This document shows positions 1-8,205 of a DNA stretch of 64,000 bases, in pieces; within the stretch, counting starts at the first letter, position 1; every line of letters begins with the position of its first letter. This stretch comes from an uncultured Sphingomonadaceae bacterium (lineage in GTDB: Bacteria; Pseudomonadota; Alphaproteobacteria; Sphingomonadales; Sphingomonadaceae), in NCBI GenBank assembly GCA_947258815.1, contig CAMYJW010000005.1, positions 62,001-126,000 on the forward strand, written 5' to 3'. The notes under the pieces were generated by a model that ran no database searches, had not been told where the DNA came from, and saw nothing but the letters and a program-made list of their open reading frames with translations. The translations under genes and the position numbers were made by a program.

Positions 1-168
1 GGATGCAATTTCAGTCATAATCCGGTCGAGGTGCTGCCGGGAACGAACCATTGGCCAGAAGTGGCGCATCACATCGGTATCGTCGAATTGCGCAAGCGCG
101 GCTTTCGCAATCATCTCAAGCGTTTCACCGGTGGAATCCGATAAAAGATGTATGTGCAAACGCGCCAT
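1..168 (-). CDS. ppsR: Pyruvate, phosphate dikinase / PEP synthase regulatory protein (DUF299), N-terminal part only
   Basis: The gene is cut by the left edge of the window; 56 codons from an ATG at 168 are visible. The N-terminus reads MARLHIHLLSDSTGETLE, the hallmark start of the PPSR/DUF299 family, bifunctional Ser/Thr kinase-phosphorylases that switch PEP synthase or pyruvate phosphate dikinase on and off. Only the N-terminal region is seen, so the P-loop further downstream cannot be checked. It is divergent from hemE. In several alphaproteobacteria this gene flanks the replication origin opposite hemE, which supports both the call and the origin assignment of the gap between them. Confidence 0.88.
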   Translation of the reverse strand, partial: MARLHIHLLSDSTGETLEMIAKAALAQFDDTDVMRHFWPMVRSRQHLDRIMTEIAS

Positions 169-494
169 CGAAACCCGTGAAAGCTGGCCATAAGCCATGT
201 GGATATTTCAGCGCATAAACCACGGGAGGAATGTGCTGACAACTTTCGGGCCCGATTCTCTCCCCACAATGGCGATCGGGATGTTCTGAAACTGAACATG
301 TTGACCGATGTTTTCACAACCTGGGGATAGCGAGGAAAAGCTGCGCTTGACGCGCACAACCGTTGAGTCGGATCCGTGTTTGGCCTGTTAATTTCAGGAC
401 AAATCGGGCAAGGGGCATCCATCCCCGCTTTCCACAAGCCAACAACCTACATAATCCTATATAATTAAATATTATTTTGATTGGACCTGACCCG
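169..494. other. Candidate chromosome replication origin (oriC) in the ppsR-hemE gap
   Basis: This 326-bp gap without a credible gene lies between divergent ppsR and hemE. Three 9-mers each differ by one base from a DnaA box: 198-206 (minus strand, ATATCCACA), 310-318 (GTTTTCACA) and 428-436 (CTTTCCACA). An almost pure A/T tract at about 450-480 follows the last one and could be the unwinding element. GANTC (CcrM-type) sites occur at 254-258 and 365-369. Inverted repeats lie at 281-299 (ATGTTC / GAACAT) and 295-302 (AACATGTT). Known biology: in Caulobacter and Rickettsia the origin lies beside hemE, and parAB lies nearby, as here. The boxes are degenerate, so the assignment rests mainly on synteny. 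Confidence 0.6.
460..465 (+). promoter_or_regulatory. Possible -10 element of the hemE promoter
   Basis: A perfect TATAAT lies 30 bp before the hemE ATG, within the A/T tract of the candidate origin. No good -35 hexamer is seen at the usual distance, so it could equally be part of the A/T-rich unwinding region. Confidence 0.3.
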
Positions 495-1520
495 ATGCCC
501 GGTCTCCTCCTGAAAACGCTTTGCGGCGACAAAGAATTGCAAACACCGGTCTGGCTCATGCGCCAGGCGGGTCGGTATTTGCCCGAATACCGTGCTTTGC
601 GCGCAGAAAAAGGCGGTTTTCTGGCGCTTGTCTATGATAGCGACGCCGCAGCGGAAATCACGCTCCAGCCGATCAGAAGGTTCGGATTCGATGGGGCAAT
701 ACTGTTTTCGGACATCCTGATCGTCCCTTATGCGATGGGACAGAATCTTGAGTTTCTGGCTGGCGAGGGGCCCCGGCTTTCACCTCGGCTGATCGATCAG
801 TCGCTCGAAAGCCTGACTCGCGTTCCCGAGCGTTTGTCGCCGATCTATCAGACCGTTGCGAAAGTGAAGGCAGGGCTTGGCAAGGAGCGAACGCTGCTGG
901 GCTTTGCCGGAAGTCCATGGACCGTTGCGACGTATATGGTCGCTGGAGAAGGCAGTCGGGATCAGCATTTAACCCGCGCCCTTGCCTATCGCGATCCGGC
1001 CGGGTTTCAGGCGATCATCGATGGCATTGTCAATGTTACGATCGAATATCTTTCGGGGCAGATTGCTGCAGGTGCAGAGGCGGTACAGCTGTTTGACAGC
1101 TGGGCGGGAAGCCTTTCACCTTCGGAATTCGAAACCTGGGTGATCGCGCCCAATCAGGCCATTACCGAGGCGGTGAAAGCACGTTACCCCGATGTTCCGA
1201 TCATCGGGTTTCCGAAAGGGGCCGGTGAGAAACTGCCGGCCTACGCGCGCGAGACGGGTGTGGATGCGGTCGGGCTTGACGAAACGATCGATCCGCGATG
1301 GGCGGCAAAGGCATTGCCTGAAAACATGCCGGTGCAGGGCAATCTCGATCCTTTGTTGCTTCTGGCGGGCGGAGATGCGCTTGAGGAACGGGCTCGGCGG
1401 ATACTCGAATGTTTTGCGAGCAGGCCGCATGTCTTCAATCTGGGCCACGGTATCGACAAGGAAACCCCGATTGAAAATGTTGAAAGGCTGCTCGCGCTGG
1501 TTCGCAACTGGCAGGGATGA
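495..1520 (+). CDS. hemE: Uroporphyrinogen decarboxylase
   Basis: This cytosolic enzyme removes four carboxyl groups from uroporphyrinogen III to give coproporphyrinogen III in heme synthesis. At 341 aa it has the normal family length. The N-terminal signature RQAGRYLP (residues 23-30) and the FSDILIVP segment with the catalytic Asp (about residue 73) are present, as is a C-terminal HGIDKETP motif. I chose ATG 495 because the product then starts MPGLLLKTL, as family members do; the frame is open to a TTG at 477 but has no reason to start there. The HemJ-like gene follows within about 50 bp, so the two heme genes are probably cotranscribed. Confidence 0.97.
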   Translation: MPGLLLKTLCGDKELQTPVWLMRQAGRYLPEYRALRAEKGGFLALVYDSDAAAEITLQPIRRFGFDGAILFSDILIVPYAMGQNLEFLAGEGPRLSPRLIDQSLESLTRVPERLSPIYQTVAKVKAGLGKERTLLGFAGSPWTVATYMVAGEGSRDQHLTRALAYRDPAGFQAIIDGIVNVTIEYLSGQIAAGAEAVQLFDSWAGSLSPSEFETWVIAPNQAITEAVKARYPDVPIIGFPKGAGEKLPAYARETGVDAVGLDETIDPRWAAKALPENMPVQGNLDPLLLLAGGDALEERARRILECFASRPHVFNLGHGIDKETPIENVERLLALVRNWQG

Positions 1521-1570
1521 CGAACCGGGGTCTGTTCGGCTAATCAGTGTTCATGGATCAGGTGCTGCAA

Positions 1571-1996
1571 ATGACATATCTCTGGCTGAAAGCCGGCCAT
1601 ATTATTTTCGTGATATTCTGGATGGCCGGGCTGTTTATGCTGCCCCGCTATTTCGTCTATCATCAGGAGGCAGAGCCCGGCTCGCCGGAAAACGCCCTGT
1701 GGATCGAGCGCGAAGCGAAACTGCGCAAAATCATCCTGACTCCATCGCTTGTCGTGGTCTGGATTCTGGGTGTAACGCTGGCTTTTTCCATCGATGCATG
1801 GGGTGAGGGCTGGTTTCACGCGAAGCTGCTGATCGTGGTTCTGCTCAGTGGTTATCATGGCTGGCTGGTGAGTTATGCGCGCAAGCTTGCCAATGGCGAA
1901 CGGCGGTTGACCGGCAAGCACCTTCGCCTGCTGAACGAGGTGCCCGGCGTGGCCGCCGCACTGATCGTCGTATTGGCTGTCATCAAACCGTTCTGA
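1571..1996 (+). CDS. hemJ: Protoporphyrinogen IX oxidase, HemJ type (CopD-like membrane protein)
   Basis: A small integral membrane protein with about four hydrophobic helices. It has a conserved His in helix 1 (LWLKAGHIIFVIFWMAG), a Lys in FHAKLLIV and the C-terminal RLLNEVP stretch typical of HemJ. HemJ oxidises protoporphyrinogen IX to protoporphyrin IX in organisms that lack HemG/HemY. The position directly after hemE supports this role over a copper-related CopD role. The start is uncertain: ATG 1571 has an AGGTG six bases upstream, while ATG 1553 in the same frame has no visible ribosome site. Confidence 0.88.
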   Translation: MTYLWLKAGHIIFVIFWMAGLFMLPRYFVYHQEAEPGSPENALWIEREAKLRKIILTPSLVVVWILGVTLAFSIDAWGEGWFHAKLLIVVLLSGYHGWLVSYARKLANGERRLTGKHLRLLNEVPGVAAALIVVLAVIKPF

Positions 1997-2134
1997 TGCG
2001 TTGACCGCACAGACAGGAAAGCCTATCTGGGCTTCTCCGGCGCACGGCAATGCGATTTTGCATTCCACGATCTGCTTTCTCCAAGCCCAGAGATCGGCCG
2101 AACTTCCCCGTTCCTGTTTGGAAATTCCAAGACA

Positions 2135-3391
2135 ATGCATCTGTTAGAACTCAAGAAAAAGAAGCCCGCTGAACTGGTCGAGATGGCCGAAGAGCTTGGT
2201 GTTGAGGCCGCGTCGACGATGCGGCGCCAGGATCTGATGTTCGCGATTCTCAAGGAAGTGGCCGAGGATGGCGAAGAAATCATGGGGCTTGGCACGATCG
2301 AAGTGCTGACCGATGGTTTCGGTTTTCTTCGCTCGCCCGAAGCCAATTATCTGGCCGGGCCGGATGATATCTATGTTTCTCCGAACCAGGTTCGCCAATG
2401 GGGCTTGCGCACTGGCGACACGGTGGAAGGTGAAATTCGCGCACCAAAGGACGGTGAGCGTTATTTCGCGATCACCAAGCTTACCAAGGTCAACTTCGAT
2501 GATCCCGATGTGGTGCGCCACCGTGTTAATTTTGATAACCTGACGCCGCTGTACCCGGATGAACGTCTGCATCTCGATACCCTTGACCCGACGATCAAGG
2601 ACAAGTCGGCCCGCGTGATCGACCTCATCAGCCCGCAGGGCAAAGGGCAGCGCGCGCTGATCGTTGCGCCGCCACGCACGGGTAAGACCGTGCTGCTGCA
2701 GAACATGGCCAAGGCGATTACCGACAATCACCCGGAAGTGTTCCTGCTGGTTCTGCTGGTCGATGAACGTCCTGAGGAAGTGACCGATATGCAGCGCAGC
2801 GTCAAAGGTGAGGTTATTTCCTCAACTTTCGATGAGCCTGCATCGCGCCATGTGCAAGTCGCTGAAATGGTTATAGAAAAGGCTAAAAGGCTGGTTGAGC
2901 ACAAGCGCGATGTGGTGATCCTGCTTGACTCGATCACGCGCCTTGGCCGGGCCTACAACACGGTTGTTCCCAGTTCGGGTAAAGTCCTTACCGGCGGTGT
3001 CGATGCCAATGCATTGCAGCGGCCCAAGCGCTTTTTCGGCGCGGCGCGCAATATCGAGGAGGGCGGTTCGCTGTCGATCATTGCGACGGCCCTGATCGAT
3101 ACGGGCAGCCGCATGGACGAAGTGATCTTCGAGGAATTCAAAGGCACCGGCAACTCTGAAATCGTGCTTGATCGCAAGGTTGCCGACAAACGGATTTTCC
3201 CTGCGCTCGACGTTGGCAAATCGGGCACCCGCAAGGAAGAGCTTCTGGTCGACAAGGACCAGCTTTCGAAAATGTGGGTGCTGCGCCGGATTCTGATGCA
3301 GATGGGAACCATCGATGCGATGGAATTCCTGCTCGACAAGATGAAGGATTCGAAAACCAACGAAGACTTTTTCGATTCGATGAATCAATAG
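2135..3391 (+). CDS. rho: Transcription termination factor Rho
   Basis: A hexameric RNA-dependent ATPase that terminates transcription at unstructured C-rich transcripts. The 418-aa product has the usual parts: an N-terminal Rho_N helix bundle (residues 1-45), a cold-shock-like RNA-binding domain containing [13 protein letters not shown] (about 61-73), a Walker A motif APPRTGKT (178-185) and a Walker B region [13 protein letters not shown]. It starts at ATG 2135 after a 138-bp leader with no obvious strong ribosome site; rho leaders are often autoregulated, but nothing here proves that. It lies in the conserved hemE-hemJ-rho-mnmE order. Confidence 0.98.
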   Translation: MHLLELKKKKPAELVEMAEELGVEAASTMRRQDLMFAILKEVAEDGEEIMGLGTIEVLTDGFGFLRSPEANYLAGPDDIYVSPNQVRQWGLRTGDTVEGEIRAPKDGERYFAITKLTKVNFDDPDVVRHRVNFDNLTPLYPDERLHLDTLDPTIKDKSARVIDLISPQGKGQRALIVAPPRTGKTVLLQNMAKAITDNHPEVFLLVLLVDERPEEVTDMQRSVKGEVISSTFDEPASRHVQVAEMVIEKAKRLVEHKRDVVILLDSITRLGRAYNTVVPSSGKVLTGGVDANALQRPKRFFGAARNIEEGGSLSIIATALIDTGSRMDEVIFEEFKGTGNSEIVLDRKVADKRIFPALDVGKSGTRKEELLVDKDQLSKMWVLRRILMQMGTIDAMEFLLDKMKDSKTNEDFFDSMNQ

Positions 3392-3438
3392 ATTATGTGC
3401 AACCATTTCTTGCACCGGAAAACTGAAGTGAACGACCA

Positions 3439-4158
3439 GTGACAGACTTGCTTCTTCTTGCCGCAGCAGTTCCATCGCTTGGCGGCCCTGCCGAAATCTG
3501 GGCGGCGATCGTCAAGGATTTTTCGAACATCGGCACACCTGCGGCGATGGCCGCGTTCCTTCAGGTTCTGGCGATCGATATCGTGCTGGCCGGAGACAAT
3601 GCGATTGTCGTTGGCGCGCTGGCAGCGGGCTTGCCGGCGGATCAGCGCCGCAAGGTTATCGTCATCGGTGTTGTCGCTGCGCTTGTTTTGCGGGTTATTT
3701 TCGCGCTCATGGTTACGTGGCTGCTCGGAATTGTCGGCCTTGTGCTGGCTGGCGGTCTTCTGCTGTTGTGGGTTGCGTGGCGCATGTATCGCGATCTGCA
3801 TCATGGCGCGATGGAATCGCCGGGCTCTCCCGAGATCGAAGGCGATGAACATTCCGGCCTGACCGCAAGGAAGAGCTTTGCTGCGGCTGCGTGGTCAGTT
3901 GCTGTCGCCGATGTCTCGATGAGCCTTGATAACGTTCTGGCCGTGGCGGGTGCTGCGCGTGATCACCCCGGAATTATGATCGTTGGCCTGATCTTCGCGG
4001 TTGCGCTGATGGGTATCGCGGCCAATATCATCGCCAGATATATCGAGCGGTATCGCTGGATTGGCTGGGTTGGCCTGCTTGTGATCGTTTATGTTGCGAT
4101 CAAGATGATCTGGGACGGTTTCCACCAGGTTGCCCCAATGGCGATGGCGCTTACGTGA
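3439..4158 (+). CDS. TerC family integral membrane protein
   Basis: A 239-aa polytopic inner-membrane protein with about seven hydrophobic helices. The two inverted halves each carry the family's acidic motif: IVLAGDNAIVVG near residue 50 and VSMSLDNVLAVAG near residue 160. TerC/YjbE-type proteins have been linked to metal (manganese) efflux and tellurite resistance; the substrate here is unknown. The start codon is GTG at 3439, fixed by the conserved N-terminus (MTDLLLLAAAVP). Its last codons overlap by 8 bp the 3' end of the convergent glutamate-synthase-like gene, leaving no room for a separate terminator. Confidence 0.88.
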   Translation: MTDLLLLAAAVPSLGGPAEIWAAIVKDFSNIGTPAAMAAFLQVLAIDIVLAGDNAIVVGALAAGLPADQRRKVIVIGVVAALVLRVIFALMVTWLLGIVGLVLAGGLLLLWVAWRMYRDLHHGAMESPGSPEIEGDEHSGLTARKSFAAAAWSVAVADVSMSLDNVLAVAGAARDHPGIMIVGLIFAVALMGIAANIIARYIERYRWIGWVGLLVIVYVAIKMIWDGFHQVAPMAMALT

Positions 4159-5737
4159 CTTTCCTGAATGTATCGGCCCGCGCGGTCCGCCACGACCGGG
4201 CGAACTGGGTGCTTTCGGGATCGTCAAGCAGCTGGCCCGGTTCGAGAAACTGATAGACCTGGCTCATCGGACCGGCCCTGACACTGTCAATTCGCAGAAC
4301 CATATCGTGAAAGGAAATGTCCCAGGGGGCCTGGAATCCCATGGCGACGATTATTTCCCTGAGTGCGCCGATCGTTTCGGCCTGAAAACGGGCGACGCGC
4401 CGGGCCTTGTCTTCAACGACCAGACCTTTCTGTCGCCACGCTTTCTGGGTTGCGACGCCGGTTGGGCAATTGCCGACGTGACATTGCATTGACTGGATGC
4501 AGCCCAGCGAAAACATGAAGGCGCGGGCGGCGTTGGTCCAGTCCGCGCCAAGCGCGAACGCCCTTGCCATGCCGGCGCCCGAGTGAATCTTTCCGGCCGC
4601 GCCTATCTTGATCCTGTCTTTCAGGTTGGTGCCGACAAGCGCATTGCGCATGATCGTCAGCCCCTCACGCATTGGCATGCCGACGTTGTCGGTCAGTTCC
4701 TGCGGCGCGGCCCCGGTTCCGCCCTCGGCTCCGTCGACGATGATAAAATCAGGTGTGATACCGGTTTCGAGCATGGCCTTGGTCAGCGCCATCACTTCAT
4801 GCGGAAGGCCAACGCACAGCTTGATTCCCGCGGGTTTCCCACCGCTCAGTTCGCGTAGCTGAGCAACCCATTCTAGCAGTTCGATGGGGTTGGAAAACGC
4901 TGAGTGCGCAGCGGGCGAATTGCAATCGATCCAGGGTTCAAGATTTCTTGCGGCTGCAATTTCCGGTGTTACCTTGCTGCCCGGCAGCATGCCCCCGTGC
5001 CCGGGCTTGGCGCCCTGACTGATCTTGATCTCGATCATCTTCACCTGATCATCGGCGGCACAATCGGCAAACCGTGCCGGATCGAAATGACCGTCAGGCG
5101 TGCGGCAGCCGAAATAGCCGCTGCCGATTTCCCAGATGAGATCGCCGCCATGCTTGCGGTGATAGGCGCTGATTCCGCCTTCTCCGGTATCGTGTGCGAA
5201 ACCGCCGATTGCCGCACCCTTGTTGAGCGCTTCGATCGCGTTGGCCGACAGTGAACCGAAGCTCATCGCAGAGATGTTCAGCAGCGAGGAATCGTAGGGC
5301 TGGGCGCAGTCCGGCCCGCCGATCCGCACGCGCCATGATTTCGGGCAGTCGTCGCGCGGTGCCATCGAATGCCCCAGCCATTCGTACTCATTTGAATAGA
5401 CATCGAGCTCGGTTCCCATCGGGTGACTGTCAACCTGGCCTTTGGCCCTCGCGTAAACGAGGCTGCGCTCGTCGATGTTGAAGGGGCGGCCTTCCTTGTC
5501 GTTCTCCACGATATAGCTGCGCAGGAAAGGCCGCAGATCCTCAAACAGCCAGCGAATGCGCGCCAGAAGCGGGTAGTTTCTTCTCAGCGCATGTTTTCGT
5601 TGCAGAAAATCGACAAGCGTTACGGCCAGGGCGGGCAGCAGCAATAACAGCAGCCACCGCAGCCCCGGCGTGAACGCGCACAACGCGCTGGCCGCCAGAA
5701 TAATGGCGGGCCACAGATACCTTGGCGCAAGAAGCAC
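4151..5737 (-). CDS. FMN-binding glutamate synthase family protein (GltB central-domain-like)
   Basis: The 528-aa protein begins with two hydrophobic segments (about residues 8-24 and 27-45) that probably anchor it in the membrane. A domain follows that matches the FMN-binding beta/alpha barrel of glutamate synthase, including VDGAEGGTGAAP and a Cys cluster CIQSMQCHVGNCPTG (about residues 412-426) that in GltB binds a 3Fe-4S centre. The glutaminase domain is absent, so it is not a full glutamate synthase; a stand-alone redox enzyme or synthase is possible. It starts at GTG 5737, three bases after the stop of the upstream dienelactone hydrolase gene, so the two form an operon. Confidence 0.85.
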   Translation of the reverse strand: MLLAPRYLWPAIILAASALCAFTPGLRWLLLLLLPALAVTLVDFLQRKHALRRNYPLLARIRWLFEDLRPFLRSYIVENDKEGRPFNIDERSLVYARAKGQVDSHPMGTELDVYSNEYEWLGHSMAPRDDCPKSWRVRIGGPDCAQPYDSSLLNISAMSFGSLSANAIEALNKGAAIGGFAHDTGEGGISAYHRKHGGDLIWEIGSGYFGCRTPDGHFDPARFADCAADDQVKMIEIKISQGAKPGHGGMLPGSKVTPEIAAARNLEPWIDCNSPAAHSAFSNPIELLEWVAQLRELSGGKPAGIKLCVGLPHEVMALTKAMLETGITPDFIIVDGAEGGTGAAPQELTDNVGMPMREGLTIMRNALVGTNLKDRIKIGAAGKIHSGAGMARAFALGADWTNAARAFMFSLGCIQSMQCHVGNCPTGVATQKAWRQKGLVVEDKARRVARFQAETIGALREIIVAMGFQAPWDISFHDMVLRIDSVRAGPMSQVYQFLEPGQLLDDPESTQFARSWRTARADTFRKVT

Positions 5738-5740
5738 CGG

Positions 5741-6439
5741 TCAGCCGATATGCCCGGCAAAGAACTCCTCGGTTCGGCCATCGGCCGTCGCGGCAGCGTC
5801 AACATCACGGCGCGAACCGAATTCGGCGGCGAAGCCATGGTCCAGACCATCATAGTCATGGAGCGTGACTTTGGCGTGATCGTCCAGCCCGGCATGAATC
5901 GCCTGCTGCGCTTCGGGAGGCACAAATCCGTCCGCCGTCGGAATGTGGAGCATCAGCGGATTGGCGATGGCATGTTTTTCATTCAGCATCTGATCGATCA
6001 TTACGCCGTAGTATCCGACGGTTGCATCGATGTCGGTGCGGGCTGCGACAAGATAGGCGACCCGGCCGCCCATGCAGAAACCGACAAAGCCTACTTTTTC
6101 GATCTTCTCTTCGCGCCGGATCCAGTGGATCACGGCTTCCATATCGCGAATGGCCTGATCGAAATCATGGCCCATCATGAATTCAACCGCTTTTTCAAAG
6201 TCTTCCGGCTTATCCGCGTCCAGTTCGATTCCGGGCGTCTGACGCCAGAAAGCGTCCGGTGCCACCGCCAGATAACCTTTTGCAGCCCAGTCTTCGGCCT
6301 TCTTGCGAATCCCTTTGTTCACGCCGAAGATTTCCTGGTGAACGATGATCGCGCCGCGCGGTTCGCCATCGGGGCGGGCGACATAGGCCGGAATCATGTC
6401 GTTTCCGCTAAGTGTCGGGATATCGGTGTTTGTGCTCAT
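5741..6439 (-). CDS. Dienelactone hydrolase family protein
   Basis: A 232-aa alpha/beta hydrolase. The catalytic triad of the family is readable: nucleophile Cys122 in GFCMGGR, Asp170 in PTADGF and His201 in DGLDHGF. The QEIFG stretch near the N-terminus (about 35-39) is also typical. Known members hydrolyse dienelactone in chloroaromatic breakdown, but many are general ester or lactone hydrolases and no aromatic pathway genes lie nearby. There is no signal peptide, so it is cytosolic. It is the first gene of a two-gene minus-strand operon with the glutamate-synthase-like gene. Confidence 0.88.
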   Translation of the reverse strand: MSTNTDIPTLSGNDMIPAYVARPDGEPRGAIIVHQEIFGVNKGIRKKAEDWAAKGYLAVAPDAFWRQTPGIELDADKPEDFEKAVEFMMGHDFDQAIRDMEAVIHWIRREEKIEKVGFVGFCMGGRVAYLVAARTDIDATVGYYGVMIDQMLNEKHAIANPLMLHIPTADGFVPPEAQQAIHAGLDDHAKVTLHDYDGLDHGFAAEFGSRRDVDAAATADGRTEEFFAGHIG

Positions 6440-6544
6440 ATCAGGTTCTCCTTAGGCAGGTTTGCATAGGGCGGCAGGCCGCACAATGGACTTTGTCCGG
6501 CGCATGTGTCAGCAATATTGTATATTCCGCGTCTGGAGAAAGCC

Positions 6545-6805
6545 ATGCAAGTGAATGTTACGGTCGATTGCACACCTGAAGAGGCTCGTCGGTTTCTCGG
6601 CCTTCCCGATGTCAGCCAGGCGAATGAGATTTATGGCAAGGCGTTGGCCGACGCGATGAAGGGTGTCGGCAGTTTCGATCAGCTGCAGGAGATGGCGAAG
6701 CAGATCGCCCCGATGGGCCAGTTCGGGCTCAAGCTTTTCCAGCAGATGCTTGAAAGTGGCGCAGCGATGAGCGGCGCGACCGGCAAGGGCAAATCGCGGG
6801 ATTGA
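6545..6805 (+). CDS. Small conserved protein (DUF6489-like)
   Basis: An 86-aa protein of unknown function starting MQVNVTVDCTPEEARRFLGLP. It is predicted soluble, with an amphipathic helical middle (FDQLQEMAKQIAPMGQFGLKLFQQML) that could mediate self-association and a Lys/Gly-rich tail. I recognise it as a short conserved hypothetical protein seen beside mnmE in sphingomonads. ATG 6545 is preferred to an upstream start at 6506 because the conserved sequence begins there. It ends 45 bp before the proposed mnmE start, so it probably shares that operon. Confidence 0.75.
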   Translation: MQVNVTVDCTPEEARRFLGLPDVSQANEIYGKALADAMKGVGSFDQLQEMAKQIAPMGQFGLKLFQQMLESGAAMSGATGKGKSRD

Positions 6806-6850
6806 TATTCCGGGGTGGCTTCGGCCATGCCTCCTGAAGAGATGGAGCAG

Positions 6851-8128
6851 ATGGGCGAAACCATTTTTGCGCTTTCGAGCGGCTCTCCGCCTGCGGCAAT
6901 TGCGGTGGTTCGGGTGAGCGGGCCAGGTGCGGGCAGTGCGCTCCGGGCCCTTGCCGGGCCTTTGCCGGAGCCAAGAAAGGCCAGCTTTCGCACGATACGA
7001 AATACGGCGGACGATATTCTCGATCGCGCGCTGGTGCTGTGGTTTCCTGGCCCGGCGACGGCCACGGGTGAAGATCTGGCGGAACTGCATCTTCATGGGG
7101 GCAGGGCCGTGGTCGGGGCGGTTGAATTCGCTCTGGAAGCCATTCCCGGCCTGCGCCGCGCCGCTCCTGGTGAATTCACGCGCCGGGCCTTTGCCAATGG
7201 CAGGATCGATCTGGCTGAAGCCGAAGGCCTGGCAGACCTTCTTGCGGCCGAGACGGAGCTGCAGCGAAAGAGCGCGATTGCGCTGGCTGGCGGTTCGCTT
7301 TCCCGGGTGGTTGAGGCATGGCGTGAAGATTTGCTGCGCGCGTCTGCCGCGATAGAAGCTGTGCTTGACTTTGCGGACGAAGACGATGTTTCGGGCCTGC
7401 CGGATGGCTTTGCGGAAGACCTCGAACGGTTGCGTGGCGGGATTCTGGCCTGGCTCGATCGCCCGCGTGCGCGGGTGTTGCGTGAGGGTTTCCGGGTGGT
7501 TCTTGCCGGTCCGCCGAATACTGGGAAAAGCACCCTTTTCAATGCGTTAGTTGAATCGGAGGCGGCAATCACGGCGCCGGTTGCAGGCACGACGCGCGAT
7601 GTTCTGTCGCGGCCAGTGGCGCTGTCGGGCGCGCCGTTTGTTTTCTTCGATACGGCAGGCCTTCGCGAGAGCGCGGGAGATGCCATCGAAGCGATCGGGA
7701 TCGATCGTGCGCATGAAGCGCTTGGCGATGCGGATCTGGTGCTGTGGCTGGGCGACGAGGGCGAGGGGCCCGCAGGGGCCTGGGAAATCGAGCCACAATG
7801 CGATTCCGATGCGCACGCCGTGAAGGAACAGCCGCGCCACCGGGTGTCCGCCCGAACGGGCGAGGGGCTGGACACTCTGCGCGTCGATCTGGTTGAAACA
7901 GCGCGCGCCGCCATGCCGCGGCCCGGCGAGGCCGCGCTGAACGATCGCCAATGCGGGTTTCTGGAGGAAGCTGCGCATCGCATTGCATCTGCCTCTCAGC
8001 ATTCCGATCCGCTGCTTGTCGCGGAGGAGCTGCGGCTCGCGCGCGTGGCATTTGACAGTTTGCTTGGCCGCACAACAACCGAAGACATGCTCGATGCCTT
8101 GTTCGGGCGATTCTGCATCGGCAAGTGA
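6851..8128 (+). CDS. mnmE: tRNA uridine-5-carboxymethylaminomethyl(34) synthesis GTPase MnmE
   Basis: With MnmG it modifies U34 of tRNAs. The order is an N-terminal tetrahydrofolate-binding domain (starting ETIFALSSG), a helical domain, an inserted Ras-like G domain and the C-terminal FCIGK with the conserved Cys. In the G domain G1 is GPPNTGKST and G3 is DTAGL, but the G4 guanine-specificity motif NKxD is not recognisable: the expected place reads EIEPQCDSDAH, followed by an intact SARTGEG. Start codons at 6815, 6827, 6842 and 6851 are in frame; 6851 gives the N-terminus closest to the family. mnmG follows after a parS-containing gap. Confidence 0.95.
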   Translation: MGETIFALSSGSPPAAIAVVRVSGPGAGSALRALAGPLPEPRKASFRTIRNTADDILDRALVLWFPGPATATGEDLAELHLHGGRAVVGAVEFALEAIPGLRRAAPGEFTRRAFANGRIDLAEAEGLADLLAAETELQRKSAIALAGGSLSRVVEAWREDLLRASAAIEAVLDFADEDDVSGLPDGFAEDLERLRGGILAWLDRPRARVLREGFRVVLAGPPNTGKSTLFNALVESEAAITAPVAGTTRDVLSRPVALSGAPFVFFDTAGLRESAGDAIEAIGIDRAHEALGDADLVLWLGDEGEGPAGAWEIEPQCDSDAHAVKEQPRHRVSARTGEGLDTLRVDLVETARAAMPRPGEAALNDRQCGFLEEAAHRIASASQHSDPLLVAEELRLARVAFDSLLGRTTTEDMLDALFGRFCIGK

Positions 8129-8130
8129 TG

Positions 8131-8146
8131 TTCCACGTGAAACATG
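8131..8146. promoter_or_regulatory. parS: parS centromere site 1
   Basis: TGTTCCACGTGAAACA differs by one base from the ParB-binding palindrome TGTTTCACGTGAAACA. It lies immediately after the mnmE stop codon, in the mnmE-mnmG gap, about 2.5 kb from parA. Confidence 0.88.
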
Positions 8147-8205
8147 CCTTGCGCTTGCATTCCGGTTTTGACGCGAATCTTCTGCTGACGTAAAGCGCGA
8201 GCGTA

